DNA of 64,000 nt from Clostridium sp. chh4-2 (GTDB taxonomy: Bacteria; Bacillota; Clostridia; Lachnospirales; Lachnospiraceae). The notes under the pieces were generated by a model that made no database searches, was not told the DNA's origin, and saw only the letters and a list, made by a program, of their open reading frames with translations. The first letter of the stretch is position 1; the number at the start of each line of letters is the position of its first letter. The stretch spans positions 20,620-84,619 of the forward strand of contig NZ_PKUU01000029.1 in the NCBI RefSeq assembly GCF_002899675.1, written 5' to 3'. The position numbers were made by a program, and so were the translations under genes. Shown here piece after piece: positions 43,935 to 52,983 of the stretch.

Positions 43935-45851
43935 GTGGCAGGAATTGCATTTTTTGCACCGGATCAGCAGGTCTATGACAGGGCCAAGGAGATACTGGCT
44001 GAGAACCCAGGGCATATTACCGTATTGAAGATGACCGAAGGCGGTGAGGATGCTGTCATAGAAGCCAGAAAAGCGGTATCGGATGGAATTAATATTATAA
44101 TAGCAAGAGGACGTCAGGCCAGCCTGATCCGCCAGTATACCAATATCTCGGTTGTGGATATCACCCTGACGGCTCAGGAGATCGGGCTTTTGATCCTGGA
44201 AATGAAGGAAAAGATCGGCAAAGCCTATCCCAGAATCGGTTTGGTGGGTAACTCGCAGATGTTCTGCGATACCACCCATTTAGGCCAGTTATTCGACGCG
44301 GATGTGAGAAAATATCCTCTGGATGAAGGGTTTAACTTTCAGCAGATGGTGGAGTTTGCGATTGAGGAGCAGGTGGATGGGATTATCAGCGGAGCCAATG
44401 TTCTGGACTATGTGAAGGACCGGGGCATTGTCACCGGATATTTTAATTCCACCGGGGAATCCGTCCGCAACTCCATCAATCAGGCGGAAGCGCTGTACCG
44501 TGTCAGCGAGGTGGAGAGGAATAACTATGTCCATTTCACGTCCATTTTGGAAAGCGCGATCAATGGGCTGATACAGGTCAATAAAAAAGGGGAAATCACT
44601 GTAATCAATCACGCGATGGAATTGATGCTCAGGAAATCGGTGACGGATGTGATGGGCAAAAAGGTCACTTCCATCTTGGAAGGGCTGGATAATAATGCGG
44701 TGAAAAGGGTGCTGAACAGCCCTAAGGAAAGCTATGCCACGTTTGTTAAAATCGGAAATGAGAATATGGTTGTGCTCATGATTCCTGTGGTGATCGCGGA
44801 AGAGGTGGATGGCGCCATCATTTCCTGCAATAAGGTTAACCGTTCTTCCGGATATAATGAAACAAAGCAGATGCAGGACCAGTATCTGCGCGGCTATGTG
44901 GCCCGGACAACCTTTGAAGATATCGAAGCGCTGACTAAGGGAATGCCGGAAACCATAGAGATGGCCAAATGTTATGCTCTGTCCACCAGTCCGATCCTTT
45001 TAAAGGGAGAATCCGGGGATGAAAGAGAAGAACTGGCCCAGGCCATACATAATCACAGCATGAGGAAGTCGGGCCCTTATATCTCGGTCAACATTGCCGG
45101 ACTTTCGGATGAAGCCCAGATCGATCTCTTATTCGGAAAGCGTTTCTTAAACCCTGACTCCAAGGACCGCACCCAAGGCGCGCTGATGGCCGCTACCAAT
45201 GGAACCCTGGTCATTCATGCGCTGGATAAGATGGGGGTGAGAACCCAGTTTTTCCTGAATAACATCATTCAGAACAACACGCTCATTTATAATGATTTGG
45301 AGCGGATTCAGGACGCCAATACGAGAATTATCGGTGCGTGCACGAAGAATCTTTATCCATTGGTGGAAAAAACTTTGTTCCGGGATGACCTCTATTACAT
45401 TTTCCATTCCCTGACCCTTGTGATCCCTCCTTTGAGAGACAGAAAAGCGGATATGGAACGGCTGATCGATATCTATATCCCTAAATATATTGAAAAATAC
45501 TCCAAATTCCATGTATTCACTGCGGGAGCGAAAAGGGTTATGCTTCAGTACAGCTGGGCTGGCAACCGGGTGCAGCTGGAGCGGTTTTGCGAGCGGCTGA
45601 TTCTGACAGCCGGAAAACGGACTATCACGGATAATTATGTGACCCTGCTTTTGGAGCAGTTATATGGGCATAATGAGAGTAAGGACAAGGATGAGACAAA
45701 GCAGGAAGATCCGACGTATGAAGATTCCTATGAGAAACTGATCAGAAATACGTTAAGAAAATATAACGGCAATAAAGGGCTGACCGCAAAGGCCCTTCAT
45801 ATAAGCACCACGACTTTGTGGAGAAAAATGAAAAAATATAATATTGATTAA
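43935..45851 (+). CDS. PrpR-N/PAS regulator with degenerate sigma54-type AAA+ domain
   Basis: About 638 residues from the GTG at 43935; an ATG 57 nt upstream is also open, but the GTG aligns exactly with the start of the paralogue near the right edge. Order: PrpR N-terminal sensor (about 1-175), PAS (about 190-290), AAA+ region (about 330-560), Fis-type HTH at the end (GLTAKALHISTTTLWRKMKKY). The Walker A position reads KGESGDEREE (no GK[S/T]), GAFTGA is missing and Walker B reads LVIHALDK. ATP-driven sigma54 activation is therefore unlikely. It lies between the nucleoside operon and apt. Confidence 0.82.
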   Translation: MAGIAFFAPDQQVYDRAKEILAENPGHITVLKMTEGGEDAVIEARKAVSDGINIIIARGRQASLIRQYTNISVVDITLTAQEIGLLILEMKEKIGKAYPRIGLVGNSQMFCDTTHLGQLFDADVRKYPLDEGFNFQQMVEFAIEEQVDGIISGANVLDYVKDRGIVTGYFNSTGESVRNSINQAEALYRVSEVERNNYVHFTSILESAINGLIQVNKKGEITVINHAMELMLRKSVTDVMGKKVTSILEGLDNNAVKRVLNSPKESYATFVKIGNENMVVLMIPVVIAEEVDGAIISCNKVNRSSGYNETKQMQDQYLRGYVARTTFEDIEALTKGMPETIEMAKCYALSTSPILLKGESGDEREELAQAIHNHSMRKSGPYISVNIAGLSDEAQIDLLFGKRFLNPDSKDRTQGALMAATNGTLVIHALDKMGVRTQFFLNNIIQNNTLIYNDLERIQDANTRIIGACTKNLYPLVEKTLFRDDLYYIFHSLTLVIPPLRDRKADMERLIDIYIPKYIEKYSKFHVFTAGAKRVMLQYSWAGNRVQLERFCERLILTAGKRTITDNYVTLLLEQLYGHNESKDKDETKQEDPTYEDSYEKLIRNTLRKYNGNKGLTAKALHISTTTLWRKMKKYNID

Positions 45852-45885
45852 AATGCCGTTTTCACGGCGGAATGAGAGGAAACGT

Positions 45886-46410
45886 ATGAAAAAAGTAGAA
45901 GATTATGTGAGAAGTATACCGGATTTTCCGGAACCGGGAATCATTTTCCGGGATGTTACCACCATACTGCAGGATGCAGACGGACTTCATCTGGCCATTG
46001 ACGGCATTCTGGATAAACTGAGAGATACGGAATATGACGTGGTGGTGGGGCCGGAATCCCGTGGATTTATCTTTGGAGTGCCGGTGGCTTATGCGGCTCA
46101 CAAAGCATTTGTGCCTGTACGTAAAAAGGGCAAACTTCCCTGCGAAACCATTTCCATGGAATATGAATTGGAATACGGCACGGCTGAGATCGAGATGCAT
46201 AAGGACGCCATTAAAAAAGGACAGAAAGTGGTGATTGTGGACGATTTGATCGCCACAGGGGGAACGATCGAGGCCATCATCAAGCTGATTGAACAGCTTG
46301 GCGGAATTGTGGTTAAAATCTGTTTCGTGATGGAGCTGGCAGGTTTAAACGGAAGAAATAAACTGTCGGGTTATCCGGTGGAATCGGTTATCACTTACGA
46401 AGGAAAATAA
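45886..46410 (+). CDS. apt: Adenine phosphoribosyltransferase
   Basis: 174 residues. MKKVEDYVRSIPDFPEPGI..FRDVTTIL is the typical APRT start, GPESRGFIFG the flexible loop and VVIVDDLIATGGT (about 118-130) the PRPP motif. It converts adenine plus PRPP to AMP. The ATG at 45886 follows GAGAGGAA; 14 upstream codons in the same frame belong to the end of the preceding gene. It follows the PrpR-type regulator by 34 nt and would recycle adenine released by nucleoside cleavage. Confidence 0.96.
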   Translation: MKKVEDYVRSIPDFPEPGIIFRDVTTILQDADGLHLAIDGILDKLRDTEYDVVVGPESRGFIFGVPVAYAAHKAFVPVRKKGKLPCETISMEYELEYGTAEIEMHKDAIKKGQKVVIVDDLIATGGTIEAIIKLIEQLGGIVVKICFVMELAGLNGRNKLSGYPVESVITYEGK

Positions 46411-46447
46411 AAGTTTTTGCCGCAGTGCGGCAGAAGTGGAGGAGTTT

Positions 46448-47878
46448 ATGGAGGAATTGGCCTTTGGCAGTCCTAACGAGGCGGGGGTACCTTCCGGAGC
46501 AATTTTATCATGCTTGAAACGCCTGGAAACGCAAAATATTCCGCTGCACAGTTTTTTGATGTACAGAAAGGGAAAGGTGATCGTAAATGCCTGTTATTAT
46601 CCTTATGAGGAACATACGCTTCACCGGATGTATTCTGTAACCAAAAGCTTTGTATCCCTGGCAGTGGGGATTTTGGCGGACCGCGGCGTAATCAGTTTGG
46701 ATGATCCGGTTATCCGGTACTTTGAAGAATACCTTCCCGGCCAGGTTCATCCCTGGCTGGCTTCCATGACAATCCGGGATATGCTGAAGATGGAAACCTG
46801 CTATGCCGGAACCACCTATAAAAAGGATCTGACAAAAAACTGGGTGGAGAGTTTCTTTATAACTGAGCCGGATCACAGGCCGGGAACGATATTTACTTAT
46901 GACACATCTTCCGCTCATACGCTGGGCGCTTTGGTAGAAAAGCTGACAGGGATGGAGCTCTTGGAGTTTTTAAAAAAGGAATTGCTGGATGAGATGGGAT
47001 TCAGCGCACAATCCTATATCAGAAAAGACCCGTTCGGGGTTTCCATGGGAGGAAGCGGCCTGATGGCTGAGCCGATGGATCTTCTGAAAGTAGGGGTGCT
47101 GCTGCTTCACCGGGGCGTATATCAGGGTGTCCGGCTCTATCCGGAATGGTATCTGGACGAGGCGCTCAGCTGTCAGGCTGAAACGGCCGGTTCCAGAGAA
47201 TGTGAGGATGAGCGCCAGGGATACGGGTACCAGTTTTGGCAGTTCCGCCACGGCTGCTTTGGATGTTACGGCATGGGCGGACAGTTTATCCTCTGCTGTC
47301 CCAAGGAGGATTTGGTATGCGTGACGACGGCGGATACTCTTGGCATAACGGGAGGCCATCAGCAGATATTGGACGCGGTCTATGACTGTATCTTTCCTTA
47401 TCTGGATCAGAAGGATGAGGGGGATGAGAAAGCGCTGCAAAGCTATTTAAAAGGTGCTTCCATATTGCCGGTTCGGAATGAATTGGTTCCGGCTTCTGTG
47501 GAAAAAGCCTTTGAAGGAGTTTTTGAATCCGTAAAACCGGGCAGCTTTTTTTCGGAGATGAGTCTTTCGTTTTCCGGGGATAAAAGCCGGGGAGAGCTGC
47601 GGTATCACTGCTGCCAGGGACAGGGACGGCTGGAATTTGGAATGGGATTTTGGGTGCTGTCGGAATTCCCGTTTTACGGTCAGCCCTGTGCGGCCTGCGC
47701 CGGATGGACGGATGAAAAAAATCTCATGATAAAAGTCCAGATTACCGGGGAAGATTCCAGCTCAGTCTGTATTCAGATGACTGTTTCCGACGGCTGTCTG
47801 ACAGCACTTATGAAGAGTACCGGAGAGAACGCGTTTCTGGAATTTTCCGGGTTTTTTGAAGGAAAAGCCACATCTTAA
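46448..47878 (+). CDS. Serine hydrolase, class C beta-lactamase/DD-peptidase fold
   Basis: 476 residues without signal peptide. Ser-x-x-Lys is SVTK in MYSVTKSFVSLAVG (about 65-79), Tyr motif YDTSSAH (about 155), and the third element is GMGGQ near 280 in place of KTG/HTG. The C-terminal 130 residues form a further beta-rich domain as in EstB-like esterases. It is likely an esterase or peptidase; the substrate is unknown. The ATG at 46448 has GGAGG a few nt upstream; the in-frame GTG at 46436 is less likely. Confidence 0.85.
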   Translation: MEELAFGSPNEAGVPSGAILSCLKRLETQNIPLHSFLMYRKGKVIVNACYYPYEEHTLHRMYSVTKSFVSLAVGILADRGVISLDDPVIRYFEEYLPGQVHPWLASMTIRDMLKMETCYAGTTYKKDLTKNWVESFFITEPDHRPGTIFTYDTSSAHTLGALVEKLTGMELLEFLKKELLDEMGFSAQSYIRKDPFGVSMGGSGLMAEPMDLLKVGVLLLHRGVYQGVRLYPEWYLDEALSCQAETAGSRECEDERQGYGYQFWQFRHGCFGCYGMGGQFILCCPKEDLVCVTTADTLGITGGHQQILDAVYDCIFPYLDQKDEGDEKALQSYLKGASILPVRNELVPASVEKAFEGVFESVKPGSFFSEMSLSFSGDKSRGELRYHCCQGQGRLEFGMGFWVLSEFPFYGQPCAACAGWTDEKNLMIKVQITGEDSSSVCIQMTVSDGCLTALMKSTGENAFLEFSGFFEGKATS

Positions 47879-48195
47879 TTTATTTCAAAATATTACATAT
47901 CTGAAAATAATGCAACAAAAATGCAAAATATACGGTGCATTTTGAAAGCAATGTAGGAAGTGCAAAAAATACACCCCGTTTATAGGTCAATATGCCTATA
48001 GTTTCCTCTTTTTCTATCGTTTATTATCTATCATAGAGAAGAATAGGAAAGAGAGGAGGGGGGTATTTCAGGCAGCCGTCCTTGCTGGAAAATGTGCCGT
48101 GTCTTTATAATTTCCCCAATGAATAAATACATGATCACAACCGATCAGCCGTGTTTTATGCTGCCGGAAGGAGAATACCCTGTATATCAGGCATT
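47879..48195 (+). promoter_or_regulatory. Regulatory region of pectin-degradation operon
   Basis: No gene is supported here. It contains AAAATGCA-N10-TGCATTTT (47918-47943) with extra TGCAA words on both sides, and TATAGG-N8-CCTATA (47981-48000). These dyads are candidate operators for the GH105-GH28-GH105 operon. The promoter itself is not clear: no good -35 was found, which suggests activator control. Confidence 0.5.
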
Positions 48196-49284
48196 ATGGT
48201 ATTTGACCGATATTTTAAAGATTATCTCAAAGAATTTGACCAGTTATGCCCAGAAATATGGGCATATAAAGACGGATGCGTCATGACCGGAGCCCAGATT
48301 CTGTATGAGGCTGAAAATGATGACAGATATCTGCAAAGCCTTCTGCGCTTTGGCGATAAATATGTGCGGGAAGATGGTTCCGTCACCGGATTCCGCCCGT
48401 CCGAACATAATGTGGACCAGCTCAGGTGTGGAACTACTTTCTTTTTCCTTTATGAACAGACCGGAAATGAAAAATACAAAAAGGCGATGGAGCTGTTCAT
48501 GGACAACTTAAAAACTTTTCCGAGAACAGAAGAAGGGAGTTTCTGGCACAAAGAGATCTATCCTTATCAGGTATGGCTGGACGGACTTTATATGGCTATG
48601 CCGTTTTATCTGAAATACGACACCCTGTACGGCGGAAAGAAACATTACAATGACATCATCGACCAATTTAAACGGGTGAGACGTTATCAGTATGATGAAG
48701 AAAAACAGCTGTATTATCATGCCTATGACGAAAAGCGTAAGATGATCTGGGCTGACAAAGAGACTGGATTATCCCCCTGTTTCTGGCTCAGGGCAGAGGG
48801 CTGGTTTTTGATGGCTTTGGTGGACTGCTATGAGATCATACCGGAAGAATCTTATGACCAGTTCCGGTACCTGGGAGCTTTGTATAAAGAGGCGCTCAGC
48901 GGAATCTTAAAATATCAGGATCAGGAGAGCGGATTGTTCTATCAGCTGATTGACCGGGCGGACCTGCCGGGCAATTATCTGGAAACTTCGGGATCGGCCA
49001 TGGTTGCCTATTCCATATTAAAGGCCTGCCGTCTGGGACTTTTGCAGAGAGAGAAATATTTTGAGGTGGGTGAGCAGATTCTGACGGCTTTGGAAACCAA
49101 GATGTTTTCTGTGGAAAATAAGAAATTCCATCTGAACGGCATCTGTGCCAGCGCAGGACTTGGGCCTAAGGACGAGAGGGACGGAAGCCCGGAATACTAT
49201 CTCAATGAACCGCAGAAGCAGGATAATAAACATGGGGCGGCAGCCTGCATGATGGCTTACGGAGAATGGAAACGACAAATATAG
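48196..49284 (+). CDS. Unsaturated rhamnogalacturonyl hydrolase, GH105 (first copy)
   Basis: 362 residues forming an (alpha/alpha)6 barrel without signal peptide. The catalytic Asp lies in YQVWLDGLYMAMPF (about 128-141), as in YteR-type enzymes; GCVMTGAQ, WADKETGLSPCFWLRAEGW and GNYLETSGSAMVAYSI are family-typical. It removes the unsaturated galacturonyl residue left by pectate/rhamnogalacturonan lyases. The start at 48196 is chosen by alignment with the second copy (MVFDRYFKDYLKEFDQL against MIFERYIKNYMYEFDQL). It overlaps the region before the GH28 gene. Confidence 0.9.
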   Translation: MVFDRYFKDYLKEFDQLCPEIWAYKDGCVMTGAQILYEAENDDRYLQSLLRFGDKYVREDGSVTGFRPSEHNVDQLRCGTTFFFLYEQTGNEKYKKAMELFMDNLKTFPRTEEGSFWHKEIYPYQVWLDGLYMAMPFYLKYDTLYGGKKHYNDIIDQFKRVRRYQYDEEKQLYYHAYDEKRKMIWADKETGLSPCFWLRAEGWFLMALVDCYEIIPEESYDQFRYLGALYKEALSGILKYQDQESGLFYQLIDRADLPGNYLETSGSAMVAYSILKACRLGLLQREKYFEVGEQILTALETKMFSVENKKFHLNGICASAGLGPKDERDGSPEYYLNEPQKQDNKHGAAACMMAYGEWKRQI

Positions 49285-49313
49285 GCCGCCTGGGCGGCAA
49301 AAGTGAGGGAAAT

Positions 49314-50882
49314 ATGGAATTCAATATCATTTTTCAAACGTCCAGAAAGATTACGATCGAAGTGAAGGATTATGGTATCTGGTTTACAGAGGAGACTTAC
49401 CGTATCTATCTGAACGGAGAACCGGTTATGACTTCGGAACGGGTGGTTCAGACAATTGGAGGACTGAAACCGGATACGGAGTATACCATATGGATTGAAA
49501 GTAAAGATCAGAGATCAGAGACGAAAACATTTAGAACCAATTATGAATTTGTGACCCTGGATGTGAAACGTTTTGGAGCAAAGGGGGACGGAGTGTCGGA
49601 CGATACTCTGTTTATACAGGCCGCGATTCAGGCTTGTCCGCCTGAAGGAAGGGTATTTATTCCGGAAGGCGTTTATAAGGTGACATGCCTGTTTTTAAAG
49701 AGCGATATCACTATTGATTTAGATGATAAAGCGGTGCTGTCCGCATTTACGGACCGGTCCCGTTTTCCAATATTGCCGGGAATGATTGAAAGCTATGACG
49801 AAAAGGACGAATACAACCTGGGAACGTGGGAAGGCAATCCGTTGGATATGTTTGTGTCCATTATAACCGGAATTCATGTTTCCAATGTGGTGATTACAGG
49901 CGGTGGTATTCTGGACGGAAACGGCAGTTATGATAACTGGTGGTCAGGTACCGGGAGGGAAAAGACAGGCGGAGCATTCCGCCCGCGGATGATCTTTTTA
50001 AATCACTGCAGCCATATAACGGTGCAGGGACTTACTGTACAGAACAGTCCTGCCTGGAACCTGCATCCCTATTTTTCCGATGATACGAGATGGATTGATT
50101 TAAAGATTATTAATCCCAAGGTGTCTCCGAATACTGACGGCATGGACCCGGAATCGGTGGACGGGCTGGAAGCCGTAGGCGTTTATTTCTCCCTGGGCGA
50201 CGACTGTATTGCCGTGAAATCAGGAAAGTATTATATGGGGCACAAATATAAAAAGACATCTCAGAACCTGGAGATCAGGCAGTGCTATATGCGCCACGGA
50301 CACGGCGCGCTCACACTGGGAAGCGAGATCGCGGCAGGAGTGCGGAATCTGGTGTGCCGGGACTGCCTGTTTGAGGACACGGACAGAGGGCTTCGGGTTA
50401 AGACACGCCGCGGGCGCGGGAAAGAGGCTGTGCTGGACAATATCACATTCGACAACATTAAAATGGACGGAGTGCTGACGCCATTTGTAATCAATTCATT
50501 TTATAACCGCTGTGATCCGGACGGACATTCGGATTATGCCCAGAGCAAGGAACCATATCCGGTGGATGAGCGGACGCCAGTAAACGGAAGAATGACATTT
50601 TCCAATATTGAGGCGAAAAACTGTCATGTGGCTGCTTCCTTTATCTATGGACTGCCGGAAGCCCCTATTGAGGAATTGAAGTTTGAGCATATTGACATCA
50701 GCTTTGCGGATGATCCGGTAACCGATTATGCGGCCATGATGGATGATTTGGAACCCAGCTGCCGGAAGGGCATCTATATCAACAATGTTAAGAAACTGGA
50801 GTTAAAAGATGTGAAGATACGCGGCCAGGAAGGCGAGGCTGTGGAAATGCATCATGTAGAGGAATTGAGAAAGGACGACTGA
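49314..50882 (+). CDS. Polygalacturonase-type glycoside hydrolase, GH28
   Basis: 522 residues. An N-terminal fibronectin-III-like domain (about 1-80) precedes the right-handed parallel beta-helix starting at LDVKRFGAKGDGVSDDT. The GH28 active-site motifs are all visible: NTDGMD, GDDCIAVKSG, GHGALTLGSE and RVKTRRGRG. There is no signal peptide, so it likely acts on imported oligogalacturonides or rhamnogalacturonides. The ATG at 49314 with GAGGGAA is preferred over an ATG inside the upstream gene. Confidence 0.92.
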   Translation: MEFNIIFQTSRKITIEVKDYGIWFTEETYRIYLNGEPVMTSERVVQTIGGLKPDTEYTIWIESKDQRSETKTFRTNYEFVTLDVKRFGAKGDGVSDDTLFIQAAIQACPPEGRVFIPEGVYKVTCLFLKSDITIDLDDKAVLSAFTDRSRFPILPGMIESYDEKDEYNLGTWEGNPLDMFVSIITGIHVSNVVITGGGILDGNGSYDNWWSGTGREKTGGAFRPRMIFLNHCSHITVQGLTVQNSPAWNLHPYFSDDTRWIDLKIINPKVSPNTDGMDPESVDGLEAVGVYFSLGDDCIAVKSGKYYMGHKYKKTSQNLEIRQCYMRHGHGALTLGSEIAAGVRNLVCRDCLFEDTDRGLRVKTRRGRGKEAVLDNITFDNIKMDGVLTPFVINSFYNRCDPDGHSDYAQSKEPYPVDERTPVNGRMTFSNIEAKNCHVAASFIYGLPEAPIEELKFEHIDISFADDPVTDYAAMMDDLEPSCRKGIYINNVKKLELKDVKIRGQEGEAVEMHHVEELRKDD

Positions 50883-50886
50883 GAGT

Positions 50887-52035
50887 ATGATATTCGAACG
50901 CTATATTAAAAATTATATGTATGAATTTGACCAGCTTGACCGCTGCTTCTGGAATTATGAGGACGGCTGCGTGCTCATCGGAGCCCAGGCCATGTACGAG
51001 GCCACAGGCGATGAATATTATTTTGACAGCATCCGGAATTTCATCGACCGCTATGTAAAAGATGATGGAATCATGTACTACGATCCCAAGGAATATAACA
51101 TCGACAAGATCCCGTCTGGCCGCGTGCTCTATCTCCTTTACAAACGGACCCACAATGAAACGTACCGGAAAGCCATTGAACTGTTAATGGGCCAGCTGCG
51201 TGAACATCCGCGCACCGAGTGCGGCAGCTTCTGGCACAAAAAGATCTATCCATACCAGATCTGGCTGGACGGCCTGTACATGGGAATGCCGTTCTATATG
51301 ATGTATGAAAATGATTTCGACGGCGGAAAGAACTACAGCGACATCATCAACCAGTTCTTAAATGCCAGGAAATATCTTTACGACGAAGAAAAACATCTCT
51401 ATTATCATGCCTACGATGAGAAAAAAGAGATGTTCTGGGCCGACAAAGAAACCGGTCTTTCCCCGAACTTCTGGTCCCGCGCTACCGGCTGGTATCTGAT
51501 GGCTCTGGCCGACTGCTACGAGCTGATGCCGGAGGAACAGGAAGAATACAGAAAAGTCTTAGCAGATCTTTGGAAAGAAGCCGTCGACGGAATGCTGGAA
51601 TACCAGGACAAAGAAAGCGGATTGTTCTATCAGCTGACCGCCCTGCCTGAGCAGGAAGGCAATTATCTGGAGACTTCTTCTTCTTCCATGGTGGCCTACT
51701 CCATCCTCAAAGGATGCAGGCTGGGCGTTCTTCCTGAAGCGGTTTACCGTGCAAAAGGGGAAGAAATTCTGATTGCCTTAGAAACCAGAATGTTCACCAT
51801 GAAAAACGGCAAACTGGAACTGGGCGGCATGTGCGTAGGCGCCGGCTTAGGCCCTGCCGACAACCCGCGCAGAGACGGAACCGTGGCTTATTATCTGGCC
51901 GAAGGTGTTGTACACGATGAGCAGAAGGGCACAGGAGCCGCAATGATGGCATACAGCGAATGGCTGAAACTAAGAAAACAGGGAATTGAAGTACTCCCGG
52001 GCATCGAAGTAGAAATCTATAACAGCGGGTATTGA
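50887..52035 (+). CDS. Unsaturated rhamnogalacturonyl hydrolase, GH105 (second copy)
   Basis: 382 residues, clearly paralogous to the GH105 protein two genes upstream over the whole length. Catalytic Asp in YQIWLDGLYMGMPF (about 130-143); WADKETGLSPNFWSRATGWYLMAL and GNYLETSSSSMVAYSIL are conserved. The start ATG is 4 nt after the GH28 stop. The two GH105 copies may differ in side-chain preference (rhamnosyl, galacturonyl or glucuronyl linkages). Two long hairpin elements follow. Confidence 0.93.
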   Translation: MIFERYIKNYMYEFDQLDRCFWNYEDGCVLIGAQAMYEATGDEYYFDSIRNFIDRYVKDDGIMYYDPKEYNIDKIPSGRVLYLLYKRTHNETYRKAIELLMGQLREHPRTECGSFWHKKIYPYQIWLDGLYMGMPFYMMYENDFDGGKNYSDIINQFLNARKYLYDEEKHLYYHAYDEKKEMFWADKETGLSPNFWSRATGWYLMALADCYELMPEEQEEYRKVLADLWKEAVDGMLEYQDKESGLFYQLTALPEQEGNYLETSSSSMVAYSILKGCRLGVLPEAVYRAKGEEILIALETRMFTMKNGKLELGGMCVGAGLGPADNPRRDGTVAYYLAEGVVHDEQKGTGAAMMAYSEWLKLRKQGIEVLPGIEVEIYNSGY

Positions 52036-52062
52036 TAATCTTTATTTAGTTTAGAAAGAAAC

Positions 52063-52354
52063 GCCGGAAAGAAGGGAGCACCCGGGCGGCCGGCAGAAAT
52101 GAAAAGACATAGGGGATTCGGGTTACGCCCCTAAGTGATACTAGGCCGCCAAGAGCGGAAAAAGGCAGCGCGGCGCCATTCGCGATGAACTCTTTATGAC
52201 TTCATCGCTCAAGGGCGCCTCAAATACTGATTCGGAATTCAGTATTTGTCTGCCTTTTTCCACTCTTGCCGACCAAGTATCACTAAGGGGCTGCACACGA
52301 TCCCCTATGTCTTTTCATTTCTGCCGGCCGCCCGGGTGCTCCCTTCTTTCCGGC
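52063..52354. repeat. Long intergenic hairpin element B (forked head)
   Basis: Arms of about 106 nt (52063-52168 and 52250-52354) pair nearly perfectly outside and with a conserved internal loop further in. The head carries two small hairpins: one bounded by GGCGCC and GGGCGCC enclosing GATGAA/TTCATC, and CAAATACTG/CAGTATTTG. It follows a rightward gene and lies in opposite orientation to element C. No coding potential is evident. Confidence 0.85.
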
Positions 52355-52397
52355 TGCTGATTGGCTAGCTAAGGATAAAAAAGATTTGATGGGTTGT

Positions 52398-52547
52398 GAG
52401 TAAGTTTTTACATCAACCGTTAAGTCTTTTTCAAAAATGCCTTCACGATTTAATGTAAAGGGTGAGGTCATTTTGCGAAATGCCTTAACGTTTAAAGTAA
52501 AACCTGAAGTCATTTCTGAAAATCCCTTCGTGATCTATATAAATTTG
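52398..52547 (-). repeat. Short decaying coding-like tandem repeat
   Basis: About four 42-45 nt units. Read on the - strand they translate as MTSGFTLNVKAFRK, MTSPFTLNREGIFEK, DLTVDVKTYSQ and an upstream unit FI*ITKGFSE broken by a stop. The repeats lie between the two long hairpins. No start or longer gene is supported; it looks like a remnant of a repetitive sequence family. Confidence 0.6.
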
Positions 52548-52606
52548 GCTTTACGTAAATACCAATGCATAACATTGTTTTTAACCAGGCTAGCGAAAAC
52601 CAGCAT

Positions 52607-52949
52607 GGAATCGGGAGGCGGAGCCGGAAGCCAGCGGTCGGAAGGGCTGTCCGGGCCGGGGAAGGAAGATGCAGCCAAATGGGATCGTATGGAACCCCTG
52701 TAGTGCTACTTAGGCCCGTAAGGGCAGAACGAGGCAGGTAGAAACTGAATTCAAGATCAGTTTCTAAAGCGCCGCTGAGCAGCGAAGTCATCAAGAGTTC
52801 ACTGCGAATGGCGCTGGCCTGCCTCGTTCTGTCCTTACGGGCCTTAGTAGCTCTTAGGGGCGAATCCCGAATCCCATTTGGCTGCATCTTCCTTCCCCGG
52901 CCCGGACAGCCCTTCCGACCGTTGGCTTCCGGCTCCGCCTCCCGATTCC
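52607..52949. repeat. Long intergenic hairpin element C (forked head)
   Basis: Arms of 132 nt (52607-52738 and 52818-52949); the outer 75 nt are identical apart from one base. The head has two hairpins, TAGAAACTG/CAGTTTCTA and GCGCC...GGCGC enclosing AGCGAA/TTCACT. It matches the reverse complement of element B in head sequence and inner arm, with compensating base changes. It lies before the 3' end of the leftward ROK gene. Confidence 0.87.
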
Positions 52950-52983
52950 GTGCGTACCTTCTCCAACTCCGTTAAATAACAAT

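Noticed and set aside
43935..45851. Functional sigma54 activator assignment
   Set aside because: Walker A and GAFTGA are missing and no -24/-12 promoter was noticed in the adjacent gaps, so only a degenerate relative is claimed.
48092..48286. Small open frame of 64 codons upstream of the first GH105 gene
   Set aside because: It overlaps the GH105 start in another frame, lacks a convincing ribosome site and shows no recognisable domain.
52283..52513. 76-codon leftward frame with FTLNVK repeats as a gene
   Set aside because: It runs into the arm of hairpin B, has a stop in the preceding repeat unit and no ribosome site; treated as a repeat remnant.
52398..52547. Possible CRISPR-like repeat array
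   Set aside because: Units are contiguous without unique spacers, diverged from each other and resemble tandem coding repeats; no cas genes nearby.
52510..52887. 125-codon leftward frame across hairpin C
   Set aside because: It is translation of the inverted-repeat arms; composition is explained by the hairpin, not by protein coding.
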